The notes: generated by a model from the letters alone, not told the origin. A stretch of 21,665 nucleotides of DNA from an uncultured bacterium (GCA_905215045.1 CAJMOO010000032.1:1-21665), one strand, 5' to 3'. Counted from the first letter of the stretch, positions 12,696 through 21,665 are shown. A program made the numbers and translations.

Positions 12696-15149
12696 ATGAA
12701 ACTTAAGAAAGAAAAGGTTTTAGAGTTCATAAAAGAATATTCATCAGATTTTACTCATGATGAATTTCCAAAAATTACGACAAGGTTTCTATCAGAAAAA
12801 CTGAAGATGCAGAGAACAAACTTGAGCAGTATTTTAAATCAGCTGGTAAATGAGGGAAAGCTTGTAAAGTATAACGGGCGTCCGGTACTTTATCAATTAG
12901 CAGATGAAAATGTTTCTGGCAATGGAGATGTGTTTGAACAATTGGTCGGATATGATACTTCATTAAAAGAAGCAATTGCATCAGCAAAAGCAGCGGTTCT
13001 TTATCCGGAAGGGAATCCAACGATCCTTATCTCAGCAGCTCATGGAAGCGGTGTTTCTCATTTTGCAAAAACAGTTTTTCGATTTGCACAAGCGTCAGGA
13101 AAGTTAAAAACAAGAGCACCATGGATCTTATGGGATTGTAAAACAATTCTTAACGAGCAGGAGAAATTTCAGGAAATTTTTCTGGGAGATCATGAAAACG
13201 AAGGAATCCTAAAAAAAGCATGTGGTGGAATGCTGATCTTAGAAAATATCGATGCGGTGTCAGAGAGAAATTTAGATTGGTTACTCGAGTTTTTAAGAGG
13301 AGAAAAAATACAAGGTCAGGATGAATGGCCATGGCAGAAAGATTATCATTGTATTACAATCTTTAGTGTTTTAAAAGATACAAATGAAATGATGTTAAAT
13401 CTTCTACGAGGACGAATGGATTTTAGAATTTCATTGCCATCGTTAGAAGAACGTTCTATACAAGAACGATTCTTGCTTTTACAGAAGTTTTTCAAAGAAG
13501 AAGCAAAAGCCATGGACCGGATGATCGAGGTGGACACAAGTATTTTGCACGCTTTGCTGCTGTATGAGATAACGGATGATATTAAAGGACTGAAAAATGA
13601 TATTCATACAGGTTGTGCAAACAGTTATGTGCGTTCTTATAATACTGGGAACAAAACGATCGCATTGCTGATGTCTGATTTTCCGAATTATGTAAGAAAA
13701 GGGATCATGTATTACAGGTCTTATAAAAATGAGATTGATGTGATGATCAAAAATGGATGTAAGTATACATTTTACAAAAATCAGATGCTTAGGGATAACA
13801 AAACAGCAAAGAAAGATATTTATCAATCGATCGATGCTAGAAAAAGAGATCTTGAGAGGCATGCACTGACTGAAGAAGAGATTAATATGGCAGTGTCAAA
13901 TCAGCTGGAATTTGAATTTAAAGAGTATTTTAAACAATTATGCGAAAGAGCTGGCAGCATTGATACTTTGAAAAAAATGGTGTCAGAGAAATTGATCAGT
14001 TTAACGAGAGAATTTTTGTTGAAAGCGGCAGAACAATTATCTTGTGAATTTTCAAAAGAAATTTTTTGTGGAATTTGCCTTCATGTAAATAGCTGTCTTG
14101 TAAAGGTTTCCAAGAAGCAGAGAATTTCAAATGAAGAGATTACAAGGCTGTTGTCAAAATATCCAACACATTATGAGTTGGTAAAACAGTTTCAAACAGA
14201 AATTGAAAAGGAATTTAATATTAAATTTAATGTGGATGATCTGATCTTTTTGATGATGTTTTTGTTAGAAGCAAAGAAAGATGTAGATGAAAGTAAAGTA
14301 GTTACTTTGATCGCTATGCATGGAAGTCATGCAGCAAGCTCGATCGCAGCAGTTGTCAATGCATTATCGGATGATTCCAAGGTACAGGCGTTTGATATGG
14401 ACTTGGATAAGAACGTACGGACTGTTTATGAAGAGTTAAAAGAAAAAATTATAGAGATCGATCAGGGAAAAGGAATTTTATTGATCTATGACATGGGTTC
14501 ACTTCATACGATGGCAGAATCTATTGCACAGGAAACAAAAATAGCGATCCGATGCGTAGAAGTACCGATTACTTTGGTGGGAATTGCAGGAAGCAGTAAA
14601 GCGGCTGAAATGAAATCACTTGATGAGGTTGCGGATTATCTGCAGGATAATTTCAGTGGATTGCAGTATTTTAGGGCAAAACCTGCACCGGAGATCATGC
14701 CGGAGATCATGCCGGAGATAAAATCTGAAACAGAAGAAAATGACGAAGAGATTACAGAACAGACGATCGATGAATCCAGTCAGGAGGAAGGTATCAATGA
14801 AGTGTTTGAATATCTCGGAGACCAGTTCCCTCAATTTGACATTGATCTTATGAGAAAATATCTGCTTGTGATCATCGGACAGATTGAGCATGAGATGAAT
14901 CTTGTGTTAGATGAAGATAAGAAGATTGGACTGATCGTACATATTGTATGTCTGATCGATAAACTACAGCAACAACATACCCCATCCGTAAACTTTATGG
15001 CATACAGCGTGCTAGGGGACTTCGGGGATGGAAGATATGGCGGATTGTTTGAGAAAATGAAAACATTCTTAAAGCCGCTTGAGGAAACTTTTGATGTAAT
15101 GATCCAGGATAATGAGATTGCAACGATCATTTCCATTATCCGTAAATGA
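12696..15149 (+). CDS. LevR-type PRD/PTS transcriptional regulator with degenerate AAA+ domain
   Basis: An 817-residue regulator. Domains in order: winged helix (about 1-75), AAA+ domain of the sigma-54-activator type (about 85-300), PRD1 with His463 (ICLHVNSC), IIA-mannose-like domain with His542 (MHGSHAASS), an acidic linker with a PEIM repeat, and PRD2 with His749 (GLIVHIVCLIDKL). The IIB-Gat-like domain of B. subtilis LevR is missing. The AAA+ domain is eroded: the Walker A loop reads HGSGVSHFAKT instead of having GKS/T (residues 115-125), the Walker B end reads LENID, and no GAFTGA loop is visible. It therefore probably cannot remodel sigma-54 polymerase and may act as a PTS-controlled DNA-binding protein on vegetative promoters. 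It starts at ATG 12696 (or 12693) after TAGGAG, not at the earlier in-frame TTG. The end overlaps the next reading frame, so the PTS genes are likely co-transcribed targets. Confidence 0.85.
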   Translation: MKLKKEKVLEFIKEYSSDFTHDEFPKITTRFLSEKLKMQRTNLSSILNQLVNEGKLVKYNGRPVLYQLADENVSGNGDVFEQLVGYDTSLKEAIASAKAAVLYPEGNPTILISAAHGSGVSHFAKTVFRFAQASGKLKTRAPWILWDCKTILNEQEKFQEIFLGDHENEGILKKACGGMLILENIDAVSERNLDWLLEFLRGEKIQGQDEWPWQKDYHCITIFSVLKDTNEMMLNLLRGRMDFRISLPSLEERSIQERFLLLQKFFKEEAKAMDRMIEVDTSILHALLLYEITDDIKGLKNDIHTGCANSYVRSYNTGNKTIALLMSDFPNYVRKGIMYYRSYKNEIDVMIKNGCKYTFYKNQMLRDNKTAKKDIYQSIDARKRDLERHALTEEEINMAVSNQLEFEFKEYFKQLCERAGSIDTLKKMVSEKLISLTREFLLKAAEQLSCEFSKEIFCGICLHVNSCLVKVSKKQRISNEEITRLLSKYPTHYELVKQFQTEIEKEFNIKFNVDDLIFLMMFLLEAKKDVDESKVVTLIAMHGSHAASSIAAVVNALSDDSKVQAFDMDLDKNVRTVYEELKEKIIEIDQGKGILLIYDMGSLHTMAESIAQETKIAIRCVEVPITLVGIAGSSKAAEMKSLDEVADYLQDNFSGLQYFRAKPAPEIMPEIMPEIKSETEENDEEITEQTIDESSQEEGINEVFEYLGDQFPQFDIDLMRKYLLVIIGQIEHEMNLVLDEDKKIGLIVHIVCLIDKLQQQHTPSVNFMAYSVLGDFGDGRYGGLFEKMKTFLKPLEETFDVMIQDNEIATIISIIRK
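14688..14720 (+). repeat. 12-bp tandem repeat in the regulator linker
   Basis: CCGGAGATCATG occurs twice in tandem, then a 9-nt partial copy. It encodes PEIM-PEIM-PEI in the linker before PRD2. The 12-bp unit keeps frame, so copy-number change would only lengthen or shorten the linker. Confidence 0.9.
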
Positions 15150-15166
15150 TAGAAAGGGAAAAGAAA

Positions 15167-15475
15167 ATGACAAAAGAAGAAACAACAATGACAGGATTTG
15201 AAATCGTATCTTATTCAGGAGATGCACGTTCTAAATTATTAACAGCACTTGCAAAAGCAAAAGAAAAGAAATTTGATGAATGTGATCAGCTGATCGAAGC
15301 AGCAGCAGAATGCTTAAAAGAAGCACATGATTCACAGATGGATGTTATGCAGGCAGAAGCAACAGGGGATGATGTGGAACTTGGATTTATCATGGTTCAT
15401 GCGCAGGATCATCTGATGACAACATTATTATTAAAAGATATTATCGGAACACTGATCGACGTATATCGTGCGTAA
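15167..15475 (+). CDS. lacF: PTS lactose/cellobiose-type IIA component (LacF)
   Basis: A 102-residue trimeric helical IIA protein that carries phosphate from HPr to LacE. From ATG 15167, the phosphorylated histidine falls at His78 in MVHAQDHLMT, the same number as in Lactococcus LacF, and Asp81 is the expected metal ligand. Other family parts are EIVSYSGDARSKLLTALAKA and EAHDSQMDVMQAEA. The frame also opens at ATG 15146, which overlaps the regulator stop, but there is no ribosome binding site there; AAAGGG at 15153-15158 supports 15167. Lactose-type is chosen over cellobiose-type (ChbA) because LacE and LacG follow. Confidence 0.92.
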   Translation: MTKEETTMTGFEIVSYSGDARSKLLTALAKAKEKKFDECDQLIEAAAECLKEAHDSQMDVMQAEATGDDVELGFIMVHAQDHLMTTLLLKDIIGTLIDVYRA

Positions 15476-15494
15476 ACAATAGGGGGAGTCGTTT

Positions 15495-17141
15495 ATGAAA
15501 AAACTAATCAAAGCAATTGAAAAGATGAAACCGTTTTTTGATGCGGTTGCAAGAAATGTTTATTTAAAATCAATCAAAGATGGATTTATTTCCTGTATGC
15601 CGATCGTCATTTTCTCAAGTATTTTCTTACTTGTTGCCTATGTACCAAATATTTTTGGATTCCATTGGTCAGCAAATATTGAAGCAATCCTTATGAAACC
15701 ATATAACTATTCCATGGGAATCCTTGCAGTTGCAGTATCCGCAACAACAGCCAAGCATTTTACGGATAGTTTGAATCGAAATATGCCAGAAAACAACCAG
15801 ATCAACAGTTTGTCAACCATGGTCTGCTCTATCATTTGTTTCTTAATGCTCAGTGCTGACTCCATTAAAGATGGATTCGCAAATGGTTATATGGGATCTA
15901 AAGGATTATTAACAGCATTCTTAACAGCATTTGTTGTTGGTGGAATTTATCGTTTCTGTATCTCAAGAGACATTACGATCAAAATGCCAGAACAGGTACC
16001 ACCAAACCTTTCCCAGACATTTAAAGATATCATTCCATTTGGACTTGCGATCATCGTCATCTGGGTATTTGATTTATTATTTAGAACTTATGTAGGTATT
16101 AACTTTGCAGAAGGTGTGATCACATTCTTCCAGCCAATCTTCCAGGCGGCAGATGGATATATCGGACTTGCGATCATTTACGGAGCAATGTCATTATTCT
16201 GGTTCGTCGGAGTACATGGACCATCCATCGTAGAACCAGCAATTTCTGCAGCATTAGTATTAAACTTAACAACAAACTTAGAAGCTTATCAGGCAGGACA
16301 TCATGCAACAAAGATCTTAACATTAGGAGCACAGCATTTTGCAGTTACATTTGGTGGAACAGGAGCAACACTTGTTATTACATTAATGTTTGCATTCCTT
16401 GCAAAATCAAAAGAATTACGTGCTGTTGGACGAGCAAGTAGTATCCCAGTATTATTTAACGTCAATGAACCATTCTTATTTGGAGCACCAATTGTATTAA
16501 ACCCAGTATTCTTTGTGCCATTTATCTTTGCACCAATCGCAAATATCTGGTTATTAAAGATCTTCGTTGATTACCTTGGAATGGATGGATTTATCTATGA
16601 CCTTCCATGGACAACACCAGGACCAATTGGAGTTTTATTAGGACTTGGATTGCGAGCACTTCCAGTACTTTATCTGGTAGCGATCATTGTAGCGGACTTT
16701 GTTATTTATTATCCATTCTTTAAAGTATATGATAATGAAAAACTTCAGGAAGAAGCCGAAAATCACTTAAATGATGTTGAAAAAGAAGAAGAAGAGATCG
16801 AAGTTGATGGAAATGTCTTAAAATCAAAGAGAATCCTTGTACTTTGCGCAGGTGGAGGAACAAGCGGACTTCTTGCAAATGCACTGGATAAAGCAGCGAA
16901 AGAGAAAAATATCCCGTTGATCACAGCCGCAGGATCTTATGGAGCACATATGGATATCATGAAAGATTACGATCTTGTCATCTTAGCTCCACAGGTAGCA
17001 TCTTACTATGAAGACCTTAAGAAAGATACCGATCGTCTTGGAATCAAGAGTGTGGCATGTGAAGGAAAACAGTACATTAGTCTGACTAGAAATCCAGAAG
17101 AAGCATTAAAATTCGTATTTGGAATCATGGAGGAAAAATAA
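15495..17141 (+). CDS. lacE: PTS lactose-type IICB permease (LacE)
   Basis: A 548-residue fused transporter that imports and phosphorylates a beta-galactoside at C6. Residues 1 to about 425 form the membrane IIC domain with about ten helices. His241 in VGVHGPS and Glu325 in NVNEPFLFG are the family's sugar-contact residues. Residues about 445-548 form IIB, with phosphorylated Cys451 in [11 protein letters not shown]. The acidic linker [14 protein letters not shown] joins them. Length is close to LacE of Lactococcus and Staphylococcus (about 570). GGGGGAG precedes the ATG. Substrate is inferred as lactose or a similar beta-galactoside from the neighbouring LacG; galactosides of mucin or plant origin are possible too. 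Confidence 0.93.
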   Translation: MKKLIKAIEKMKPFFDAVARNVYLKSIKDGFISCMPIVIFSSIFLLVAYVPNIFGFHWSANIEAILMKPYNYSMGILAVAVSATTAKHFTDSLNRNMPENNQINSLSTMVCSIICFLMLSADSIKDGFANGYMGSKGLLTAFLTAFVVGGIYRFCISRDITIKMPEQVPPNLSQTFKDIIPFGLAIIVIWVFDLLFRTYVGINFAEGVITFFQPIFQAADGYIGLAIIYGAMSLFWFVGVHGPSIVEPAISAALVLNLTTNLEAYQAGHHATKILTLGAQHFAVTFGGTGATLVITLMFAFLAKSKELRAVGRASSIPVLFNVNEPFLFGAPIVLNPVFFVPFIFAPIANIWLLKIFVDYLGMDGFIYDLPWTTPGPIGVLLGLGLRALPVLYLVAIIVADFVIYYPFFKVYDNEKLQEEAENHLNDVEKEEEEIEVDGNVLKSKRILVLCAGGGTSGLLANALDKAAKEKNIPLITAAGSYGAHMDIMKDYDLVILAPQVASYYEDLKKDTDRLGIKSVACEGKQYISLTRNPEEALKFVFGIMEEK

Positions 17142-17143
17142 AA

Positions 17144-18544
17144 ATGAAATTTAAAGATGATTTTATTTTTGGAGGAGCAACTGCAGCATATCAGTGTGAA
17201 GGAAGTATTGCAGATTACGGAAAAGGAAAGAATGAATGGGACGTATTCTTAGAAGAAAAAGGAAGATTTAAAGCAGACCCAGCCAGTGATTTTTATCATC
17301 AGTATCCAGTTGATCTAAAACTTTGTCATGACTTCGGAGTCAATGGAATCCGTATTTCTATCGCATGGACAAGGATCTTCCCAGACGGAACAGGACAGAT
17401 CAATAAAGAAGGTGTAGAATTTTACCATAAATTATTTAAAAAATGCCATGAAGAAGGTGTGGAGCCATTTGTAACACTGCATCATTTTGATTCTCCAGCC
17501 GGCTTATATGCCGATGGAGACTTCATGAATCCAAAAACGATTGAAGCATTTGTAGAATATGCAAAATTCTGTTTTGAAGAATACAAGGATGATGTCACAT
17601 ACTGGTTTACATTCAATGAGATCTGGGCAGTTGCAACGAATACCTATATTGAAGGAACCTTCCCAAATGGTGTACAATATGATATGGCAAGTGCGATCCA
17701 GTTAATGCATAACATGATGGTAGCCCATGCGAAAGCTGTTATTGCATACAAAGAGGCAGGGTATGAAGGAAAGATCGGTATCGTGCATTCTTTAGAAAGC
17801 AAATATCCTTATGATGAAGCAAAAGAAGAAGACATTAAGGCTGCGAAAAATGAAGATGTATTAAATAACCAGTTCTTATTAGATGCAACATTTCTTGGAG
17901 AATACAGGGATGAGACGATGGAGATCATCAATCATCTGGTGGAATTAAACAACGGAAGTTTCCATGCAAGTGAAGAGGATATGGAAGTTCTTAAAAAAGC
18001 TGCATCATACAATGATTATCTTGGAATTAACTACTACCAGAGTCGTTTCATCAGACATTATGATGGAGAAAATGATATTTTCCATAATGGAACTGGAGAG
18101 AAAGGTACTTCAAGATTCTGCTTAAAAGGTGTCGGGGAACGTATGGATAAAGAAGGAATTCCAAAGACAGACTGGGATTGGCTGATCTATCCAGAAGGAC
18201 TTTATGATATGATCATGAGAATTAAGAAAGATTATCCAAACTATAAAGCAATCTATATTACAGAAAATGGAATGGGATATAAAGATGATTTTGTAGATGG
18301 AGAAATCGATGATTCACCAAGAATTGACTATATCAAAAAACATTTAGAGTGGATCTTACGTGCAATCTCATGTGGAGCAAATGTAGAAGGATATTTTGTA
18401 TGGTCACTGATGGATATGTTCTCATGGACGAATGGATATAACAAACGATATGGGTTATTCTATGTAGATTATGAGACACAGAAACGCTATCCAAAGAAAT
18501 CTGCATACTGGTATCATGAAGTCAGCAAGACAAAAGAATTGTAA
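17144..18544 (+). CDS. lacG: 6-phospho-beta-galactosidase LacG (GH1)
   Basis: A 466-residue GH1 (beta/alpha)8-barrel enzyme that hydrolyses lactose 6-phosphate (or another 6-phospho-beta-galactoside) to galactose 6-phosphate and the aglycone sugar. Catalytic acid/base Glu159 in FNE and nucleophile Glu374 in TENG are both present. The phosphate site S-W-x5-K-x-Y is Ser427, Trp428, Lys434 and Tyr436. Trp428 is the residue that favours galactosides over glucosides (Trp429 in Lactococcus LacG). Long identity with Lactococcus LacG is visible by eye, for example in [28 protein letters not shown] and [18 protein letters not shown] at 17129-17133. No lacABCD tagatose genes follow, so use of galactose 6-phosphate must depend on genes elsewhere. 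Confidence 0.96.
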   Translation: MKFKDDFIFGGATAAYQCEGSIADYGKGKNEWDVFLEEKGRFKADPASDFYHQYPVDLKLCHDFGVNGIRISIAWTRIFPDGTGQINKEGVEFYHKLFKKCHEEGVEPFVTLHHFDSPAGLYADGDFMNPKTIEAFVEYAKFCFEEYKDDVTYWFTFNEIWAVATNTYIEGTFPNGVQYDMASAIQLMHNMMVAHAKAVIAYKEAGYEGKIGIVHSLESKYPYDEAKEEDIKAAKNEDVLNNQFLLDATFLGEYRDETMEIINHLVELNNGSFHASEEDMEVLKKAASYNDYLGINYYQSRFIRHYDGENDIFHNGTGEKGTSRFCLKGVGERMDKEGIPKTDWDWLIYPEGLYDMIMRIKKDYPNYKAIYITENGMGYKDDFVDGEIDDSPRIDYIKKHLEWILRAISCGANVEGYFVWSLMDMFSWTNGYNKRYGLFYVDYETQKRYPKKSAYWYHEVSKTKEL

Positions 18545-18566
18545 AAATATGATGGAGGAATAACAA

Positions 18567-19226
18567 ATGGAATATCAGGGAATCATTTTTGATTTCAACG
18601 GAACATTATTTTTTGATAATGACAAACATGTGAAAGCATGGAACGAGATTTCTAAGATCTTACGTGGAAAAGAAATCACATTAGAAGAACTTCACACGAA
18701 ATTAAACGGAACACCAAATATACAGAATATTTTATATTTTACTGATGGAAAGGCGACAAAAGAAGAACAGGAAAAATATTCTCAAAAAAAGGAAGAATAT
18801 TATCGTCAGTTTTGTAAAGAAGATACGAAAAGTTTCCATCTGGTCGATGGTGTGTGCGAATTCTTTGATTATTTAAAAGAAAAAGGTATTCCATTTACGA
18901 TCGCGAGTGCCTCTATCAAAGAAAATATCGATTTTTTTATCGAATCTTTTGGATTAGATCGCTGGATCAAACCAGAAGATATCATCTATGATGATGGAAC
19001 TTATGAAAATAAGATCGCTATGTTTCATAAGGCAGCCGATGTGATCGGTGTTGATATGAAAGATATCAGGATTTATGAAGATTCTAATTCAGGAATCAGA
19101 AATGCATATGATGCAGGATGTAAACAGATCGTTGTGATCTGTGATAAAGAAAAGGAAGAAGAATATATGGCTCGTCCAGGGGTGATAGAGACAATGCAGG
19201 ATTTTTCTTTCGCAAAAGAATTGTAA
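18567..19226 (+). CDS. HAD-family phosphatase-like protein with DxN motif
   Basis: A 219-residue haloacid-dehalogenase fold protein with a helical cap, similar to beta-phosphoglucomutase and sugar phosphatases. Motif I is DFNGTL (Asp9, Asn11) instead of the usual DxDGT. Motif II is the Ser in IASAS, and motif III/IV is EDSNSGIRNAYDAGC with Glu-Asp near residue 171. The second Asp of motif I is the acid/base in the family, so its change to Asn would weaken or change activity. Its place at the end of the lac-type operon suggests action on a sugar phosphate formed by LacG, but the substrate is unknown. GGAGG precedes the ATG; a terminator follows. Confidence 0.82.
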   Translation: MEYQGIIFDFNGTLFFDNDKHVKAWNEISKILRGKEITLEELHTKLNGTPNIQNILYFTDGKATKEEQEKYSQKKEEYYRQFCKEDTKSFHLVDGVCEFFDYLKEKGIPFTIASASIKENIDFFIESFGLDRWIKPEDIIYDDGTYENKIAMFHKAADVIGVDMKDIRIYEDSNSGIRNAYDAGCKQIVVICDKEKEEEYMARPGVIETMQDFSFAKEL

Positions 19227-19247
19227 TACAAATTTAAAATTGATTTT

Positions 19248-19277
19248 AGGGAGTTTCATAGACGAAACTCCCTTTTT
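19248..19277 (+). terminator. Terminator of the lac-type PTS operon
   Basis: A perfect 10-bp stem, AGGGAGTTTC (19248-19257) with GAAACTCCCT (19264-19273), then a run of T. Confidence 0.93.
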
Positions 19278-19295
19278 GTGATAAGATAAATTGAA

Positions 19296-19328
19296 TATAC
19301 CTTAACTAGTATGGCAAGGGAAGGTATA
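19296..19328 (+). promoter_or_regulatory. Inverted repeat over the pyrF promoter
   Basis: TATACCTT (19296-19303) and AAGGTATA (19321-19328) are perfect inverted 8-mers, 17 bp apart, covering the -35 and the start of the -10. They look like an operator for a dimeric regulator. The protein is unknown. Confidence 0.6.
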
Positions 19329-19330
19329 AT
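19302..19330 (+). promoter_or_regulatory. pyrF operon promoter
   Basis: TTAACT (19302-19307) and perfect TATAAT (19325-19330), 17 bp apart. The leader to pyrF is short (about 35 nt), too short for a PyrR attenuator. Confidence 0.65.
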
Positions 19331-19370
19331 CTTTTGAAATACAAGAATAAAGATATAAAAGGAGAGTTCG

Positions 19371-20294
19371 ATGATCAATCAGTTAGTAAACAATATTAAG
19401 AAATTAGATGCCCCTATTGTTGTTGGATTAGATCCAATGCTTGATTATGTACCAGAATATATCAAGAAAGCAGCATTTGCTGAGTATGGAGAGACTTTAG
19501 AAGGAGCGGCAGAAGCAATCTGGCAGTATAACAAAGGAATCATTGACGCTACATATGATCTGATTCCAGCAGTGAAACCACAGATCGCTATGTATGAACA
19601 GTTTGGAGTACCGGGACTTGTTGCATTTAATAAGACATGTGAATATGCAAAGAGCAAAGGTCTTGTGATCATCGGAGATATCAAACGTGGAGATATTGGA
19701 TCAACATCCAAAGCATATGCGGTTGGACATGTAGGAAAGGTTGCAGTTGGAAGCAAGACATACAGCGGATTCTGTGAAGATTTTGTAACAGTCAATCCAT
19801 ATCTTGGAAGTGATGGAATCCGTCCATTTATGGAAGTATGCAAGGAAGAGAAGAAAGGAATGTTTATCTTAGTTAAGACATCCAACCCATCCAGTGGAGA
19901 ATTCCAGGATCAGGAGATCAATGGAAAACCATTGTATGAGATGGTAGCTGAGAAAGTGGCTTCTTGGGGAGATGAACTGATGGGAGATTCCTACAGCTAT
20001 GTCGGAGCCGTTGTCGGAGCAACTTATCCTAAGATGGGAGAAGTCCTAAGGAAGATCATGCCAAAATCATACATCTTAGTTCCAGGATACGGAGCACAGG
20101 GTGGCCAGGCAAAAGATCTTGCCCCATTCTTTAATGAAGATGGATTAGGTGCGATCATCAACTCTTCCAGAGGAATCATCTGTGCATATAAACAGGATGC
20201 ATACAGCCAGTTTGGGGAAGAAAACTATGCAGACGCATCAAGACAGGCTGTTCTTGATATGAAAGAAGATTTAAAACAGGCTTGGGTAAAATAA
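19371..20294 (+). CDS. pyrF: Orotidine 5'-phosphate decarboxylase PyrF
   Basis: A 307-residue enzyme for the last step of UMP synthesis, removal of CO2 from OMP. It belongs to the longer type 2 subfamily (about 280-310 residues). The catalytic Asp-x-Lys-x-x-Asp array is Asp103, Lys105 and Asp108 in GDIKRGDIGSTS. The N-terminal VVGLDPMLDYVPEY binds the base and ribose, and the C-terminal SYILVPGYGAQGGQ and NSSRGIICAY loops bind phosphate. GGAG precedes ATG 19371. First gene of a pyrimidine cluster, 54 nt before pyrK, so probably one transcript. Confidence 0.96.
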   Translation: MINQLVNNIKKLDAPIVVGLDPMLDYVPEYIKKAAFAEYGETLEGAAEAIWQYNKGIIDATYDLIPAVKPQIAMYEQFGVPGLVAFNKTCEYAKSKGLVIIGDIKRGDIGSTSKAYAVGHVGKVAVGSKTYSGFCEDFVTVNPYLGSDGIRPFMEVCKEEKKGMFILVKTSNPSSGEFQDQEINGKPLYEMVAEKVASWGDELMGDSYSYVGAVVGATYPKMGEVLRKIMPKSYILVPGYGAQGGQAKDLAPFFNEDGLGAIINSSRGIICAYKQDAYSQFGEENYADASRQAVLDMKEDLKQAWVK

Positions 20295-20348
20295 AAGATT
20301 ACCTAATTTGTGAGTGAAGAAAACAGCCAGATAAAGGAGAATTGTCAG

Positions 20349-21116
20349 ATGAGTAAGAAACAAGTAATGGCAGAGATCATTCGTCATACATCTTTATCAG
20401 ACGGAATCTTTGATATGACATTAAAAGCAGAAGAGATTGCAGCAGAAGCGAAAGCAGGCCAGTTCATTTCTGTTTATTTAAATAACAAAAGCAAGATCCT
20501 TCCAAGACCGATCAGTATCTGTGGGATCGATAAAGCGGCAGGAACCTTAAGAATCGTATACCGCACTGTTGGAGATGGAACCAAAGAGTTATCCGATTAC
20601 AAAGAAGGTGAAACAGTTAAGATCTTAGGACCTTTAGGAAATGGATTTACACAGAAAGATAAAAAAGCAATCTTGATCGGTGGTGGAATCGGAATTCCTC
20701 CAATGTTAGAATTAATGAAACAGCTAGACTGTGAAAAGACAGCAGTTTTAGGATACCGTGACAGCGATATGTTCTTAAAAGACGAATTTGAGACAGTTGG
20801 AGATGTTGTGATCTCCACAGAAGACGGGTCTTTTGGAACCAAAGGAAATGTCATTGATGCGATCAAAGAACAGGGTGTGGAAGGCAGCATCATCTATGCA
20901 TGCGGACCAACACCAATGCTTCGTGGCATTAAGGCATACGCCGAAGAGATGGGGATCGAAGCACAGATTTCCATGGAAGAGAGAATGGCATGTGGAATCG
21001 GTGCATGCTTAGCATGTGTGTGCAAATCAAAAGACGTAGATTCTCATTCACATGTTCATAACAAACGTGTCTGCAAGGACGGACCAGTATTTGATGCCAG
21101 GGAGGTGGAACTATAA
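20349..21116 (+). CDS. pyrK: Dihydroorotate dehydrogenase electron-transfer subunit PyrK
   Basis: A 255-residue ferredoxin-reductase-like subunit with FAD, NAD and 2Fe-2S sites. It passes electrons from PyrD to NAD+ in the class 1B enzyme. The FAD segment PRPISICG and NAD-binding GGGIGIPP are visible. The cluster cysteines are Cys215-x4-Cys220-x2-Cys223-x18-Cys242, the PyrK pattern. The frame opens at GTG 20310, but ATG 20349 has AAGGAGA at 20334-20340 and gives the normal start. Its stop TAA overlaps the pyrD ATG by one base. Confidence 0.95.
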   Translation: MSKKQVMAEIIRHTSLSDGIFDMTLKAEEIAAEAKAGQFISVYLNNKSKILPRPISICGIDKAAGTLRIVYRTVGDGTKELSDYKEGETVKILGPLGNGFTQKDKKAILIGGGIGIPPMLELMKQLDCEKTAVLGYRDSDMFLKDEFETVGDVVISTEDGSFGTKGNVIDAIKEQGVEGSIIYACGPTPMLRGIKAYAEEMGIEAQISMEERMACGIGACLACVCKSKDVDSHSHVHNKRVCKDGPVFDAREVEL

Positions 21117-21665
21117 TGAATTTATCAGTTGATATTGCCGGAGTAACTATGAAGAATCCTGTGACAACAGGATCAGGAACATTTGGTTCTGGTGAAGAAT
21201 TCAGTGAATTTGTCGACCTCTCTCAATTAGGAGCAGTGACAACCAAAGGTGTTGCCAATGTCCCATGGCCAGGAAATCCAGTGCCAAGAGTTGCAGAAGT
21301 TTACGGTGGAATGTTAAATGCGATCGGGCTTCAGAATCCGGGAATTGATGTATTTGTAGAGAGAGATGTTCCATATCTTAAGAAAGCAGGGGCAACGATC
21401 ATTGTCAATGTCTGTGGAAAGTCTGAGAAAGATTATGTAGAAGTGGTAGAAAGACTTGCGGATGAACCAGTCGATCTGTTAGAGATCAATGTTTCTTGTC
21501 CGAATGTCAAAGAAGGCGGAATTGCTTTTGGTCAGGATCCAAAAGCTTTATATGAGATCACAAAGGCAGTGAAGGCGAAAGCAAAACAGCCGATCATCAT
21601 GAAATTAAGTCCGAATGTCACAGATATCACAGAGATGGCAAAAGCTGCAGTTGATGCAGGAAGTG
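21116..21665 (+). CDS. pyrD: Dihydroorotate dehydrogenase B catalytic subunit PyrD (partial, 3' cut by window)
   Basis: The first 183 codons of the FMN-dependent subunit that oxidises dihydroorotate to orotate. The start MNLSVDIAGVTMKNPVTTGSGTFG is the class 1 pattern (shown as read from ATG 21116). Further conserved parts are GAVTTKGV, the segment MLNAIGLQNPG and NVSCPNVKEGG; Cys128 in SCPN is the class 1B catalytic base. GGAGGTG at 21101-21107 is the ribosome binding site. It follows pyrK with a 1-nt overlap, as expected for partner subunits. The frame is open to the window edge. Confidence 0.96.
   Translation, partial: MNLSVDIAGVTMKNPVTTGSGTFGSGEEFSEFVDLSQLGAVTTKGVANVPWPGNPVPRVAEVYGGMLNAIGLQNPGIDVFVERDVPYLKKAGATIIVNVCGKSEKDYVEVVERLADEPVDLLEINVSCPNVKEGGIAFGQDPKALYEITKAVKAKAKQPIIMKLSPNVTDITEMAKAAVDAGS

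Noticed and set aside
13479..13862. Minus-strand ORF of 127 codons inside the regulator gene
   Set aside because: Antisense shadow of a well-supported 817-residue protein.
19445..19885. Minus-strand ORF of 146 codons inside pyrF
   Set aside because: Antisense shadow of pyrF with no start signals or recognisable family.

Overview
The window is about 21.7 kb of low-GC chromosomal DNA from a Gram-positive anaerobe of the Clostridia, most likely a Lachnospiraceae gut bacterium. Four things point there: strong AGGAGG-type ribosome binding sites, tRNA genes without an encoded CCA, a T-box leader, and the cysE-cysS-mrnC-rlmB-sigH gene order that Bacillus subtilis shares. The genus cannot be fixed from the sequence; an Anaerostipes-like organism is only a guess.

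Layout. Positions 1-1313 hold the 3' part of tRNA-Lys, an HPr-like gene on the minus strand that has lost the phosphorylated histidine, a sugar O-acetyltransferase, and a small overlapping ORF. Positions 1320-2000 hold the biotin transporter bioY behind a BirA-type operator with four half-sites. Positions 2037-6311 hold a cysteine T-box leader and the cysE-cysS-mrnC-rlmB-sigH run, overlapping or tightly packed. Positions 6327-6479 hold tRNA-Thr on the minus strand. Then come a secreted C39-like cysteine peptidase (6509-7828), lrgA-lrgB with a cytidylate-kinase-like gene (7905-9625), and tRNA-Glu (9634-9820). Positions 9850-12403 hold a possible minus-strand small RNA, then thiS-thiG-thiH behind an unusual structured leader that is not a TPP riboswitch.

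Positions 12404-19277 hold a complete lactose-type PTS operon. It has a promoter region with seven AGTGTA boxes, a LevR-family regulator with a degenerate ATPase domain, lacF (IIA), lacE (IICB), lacG (6-phospho-beta-galactosidase), and a HAD phosphatase-like gene. It is self-contained: lacE and lacF import and phosphorylate a beta-galactoside, lacG cleaves it, and the PRD/IIA regulator can sense PTS flux. From 19296 to the window end lies a pyrimidine operon, pyrF-pyrK-pyrD, with pyrD cut by the window edge and an 8-bp inverted repeat over its promoter.

Most of the window is ordinary core and catabolic genome. The parts most worth a second look are the lac-type regulator with its box array, the thiS leader, the possible small RNA at 9853-9922, and the HPr-like protein without its histidine. 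No CRISPR array, insertion sequence, prophage or obvious defence system was seen.
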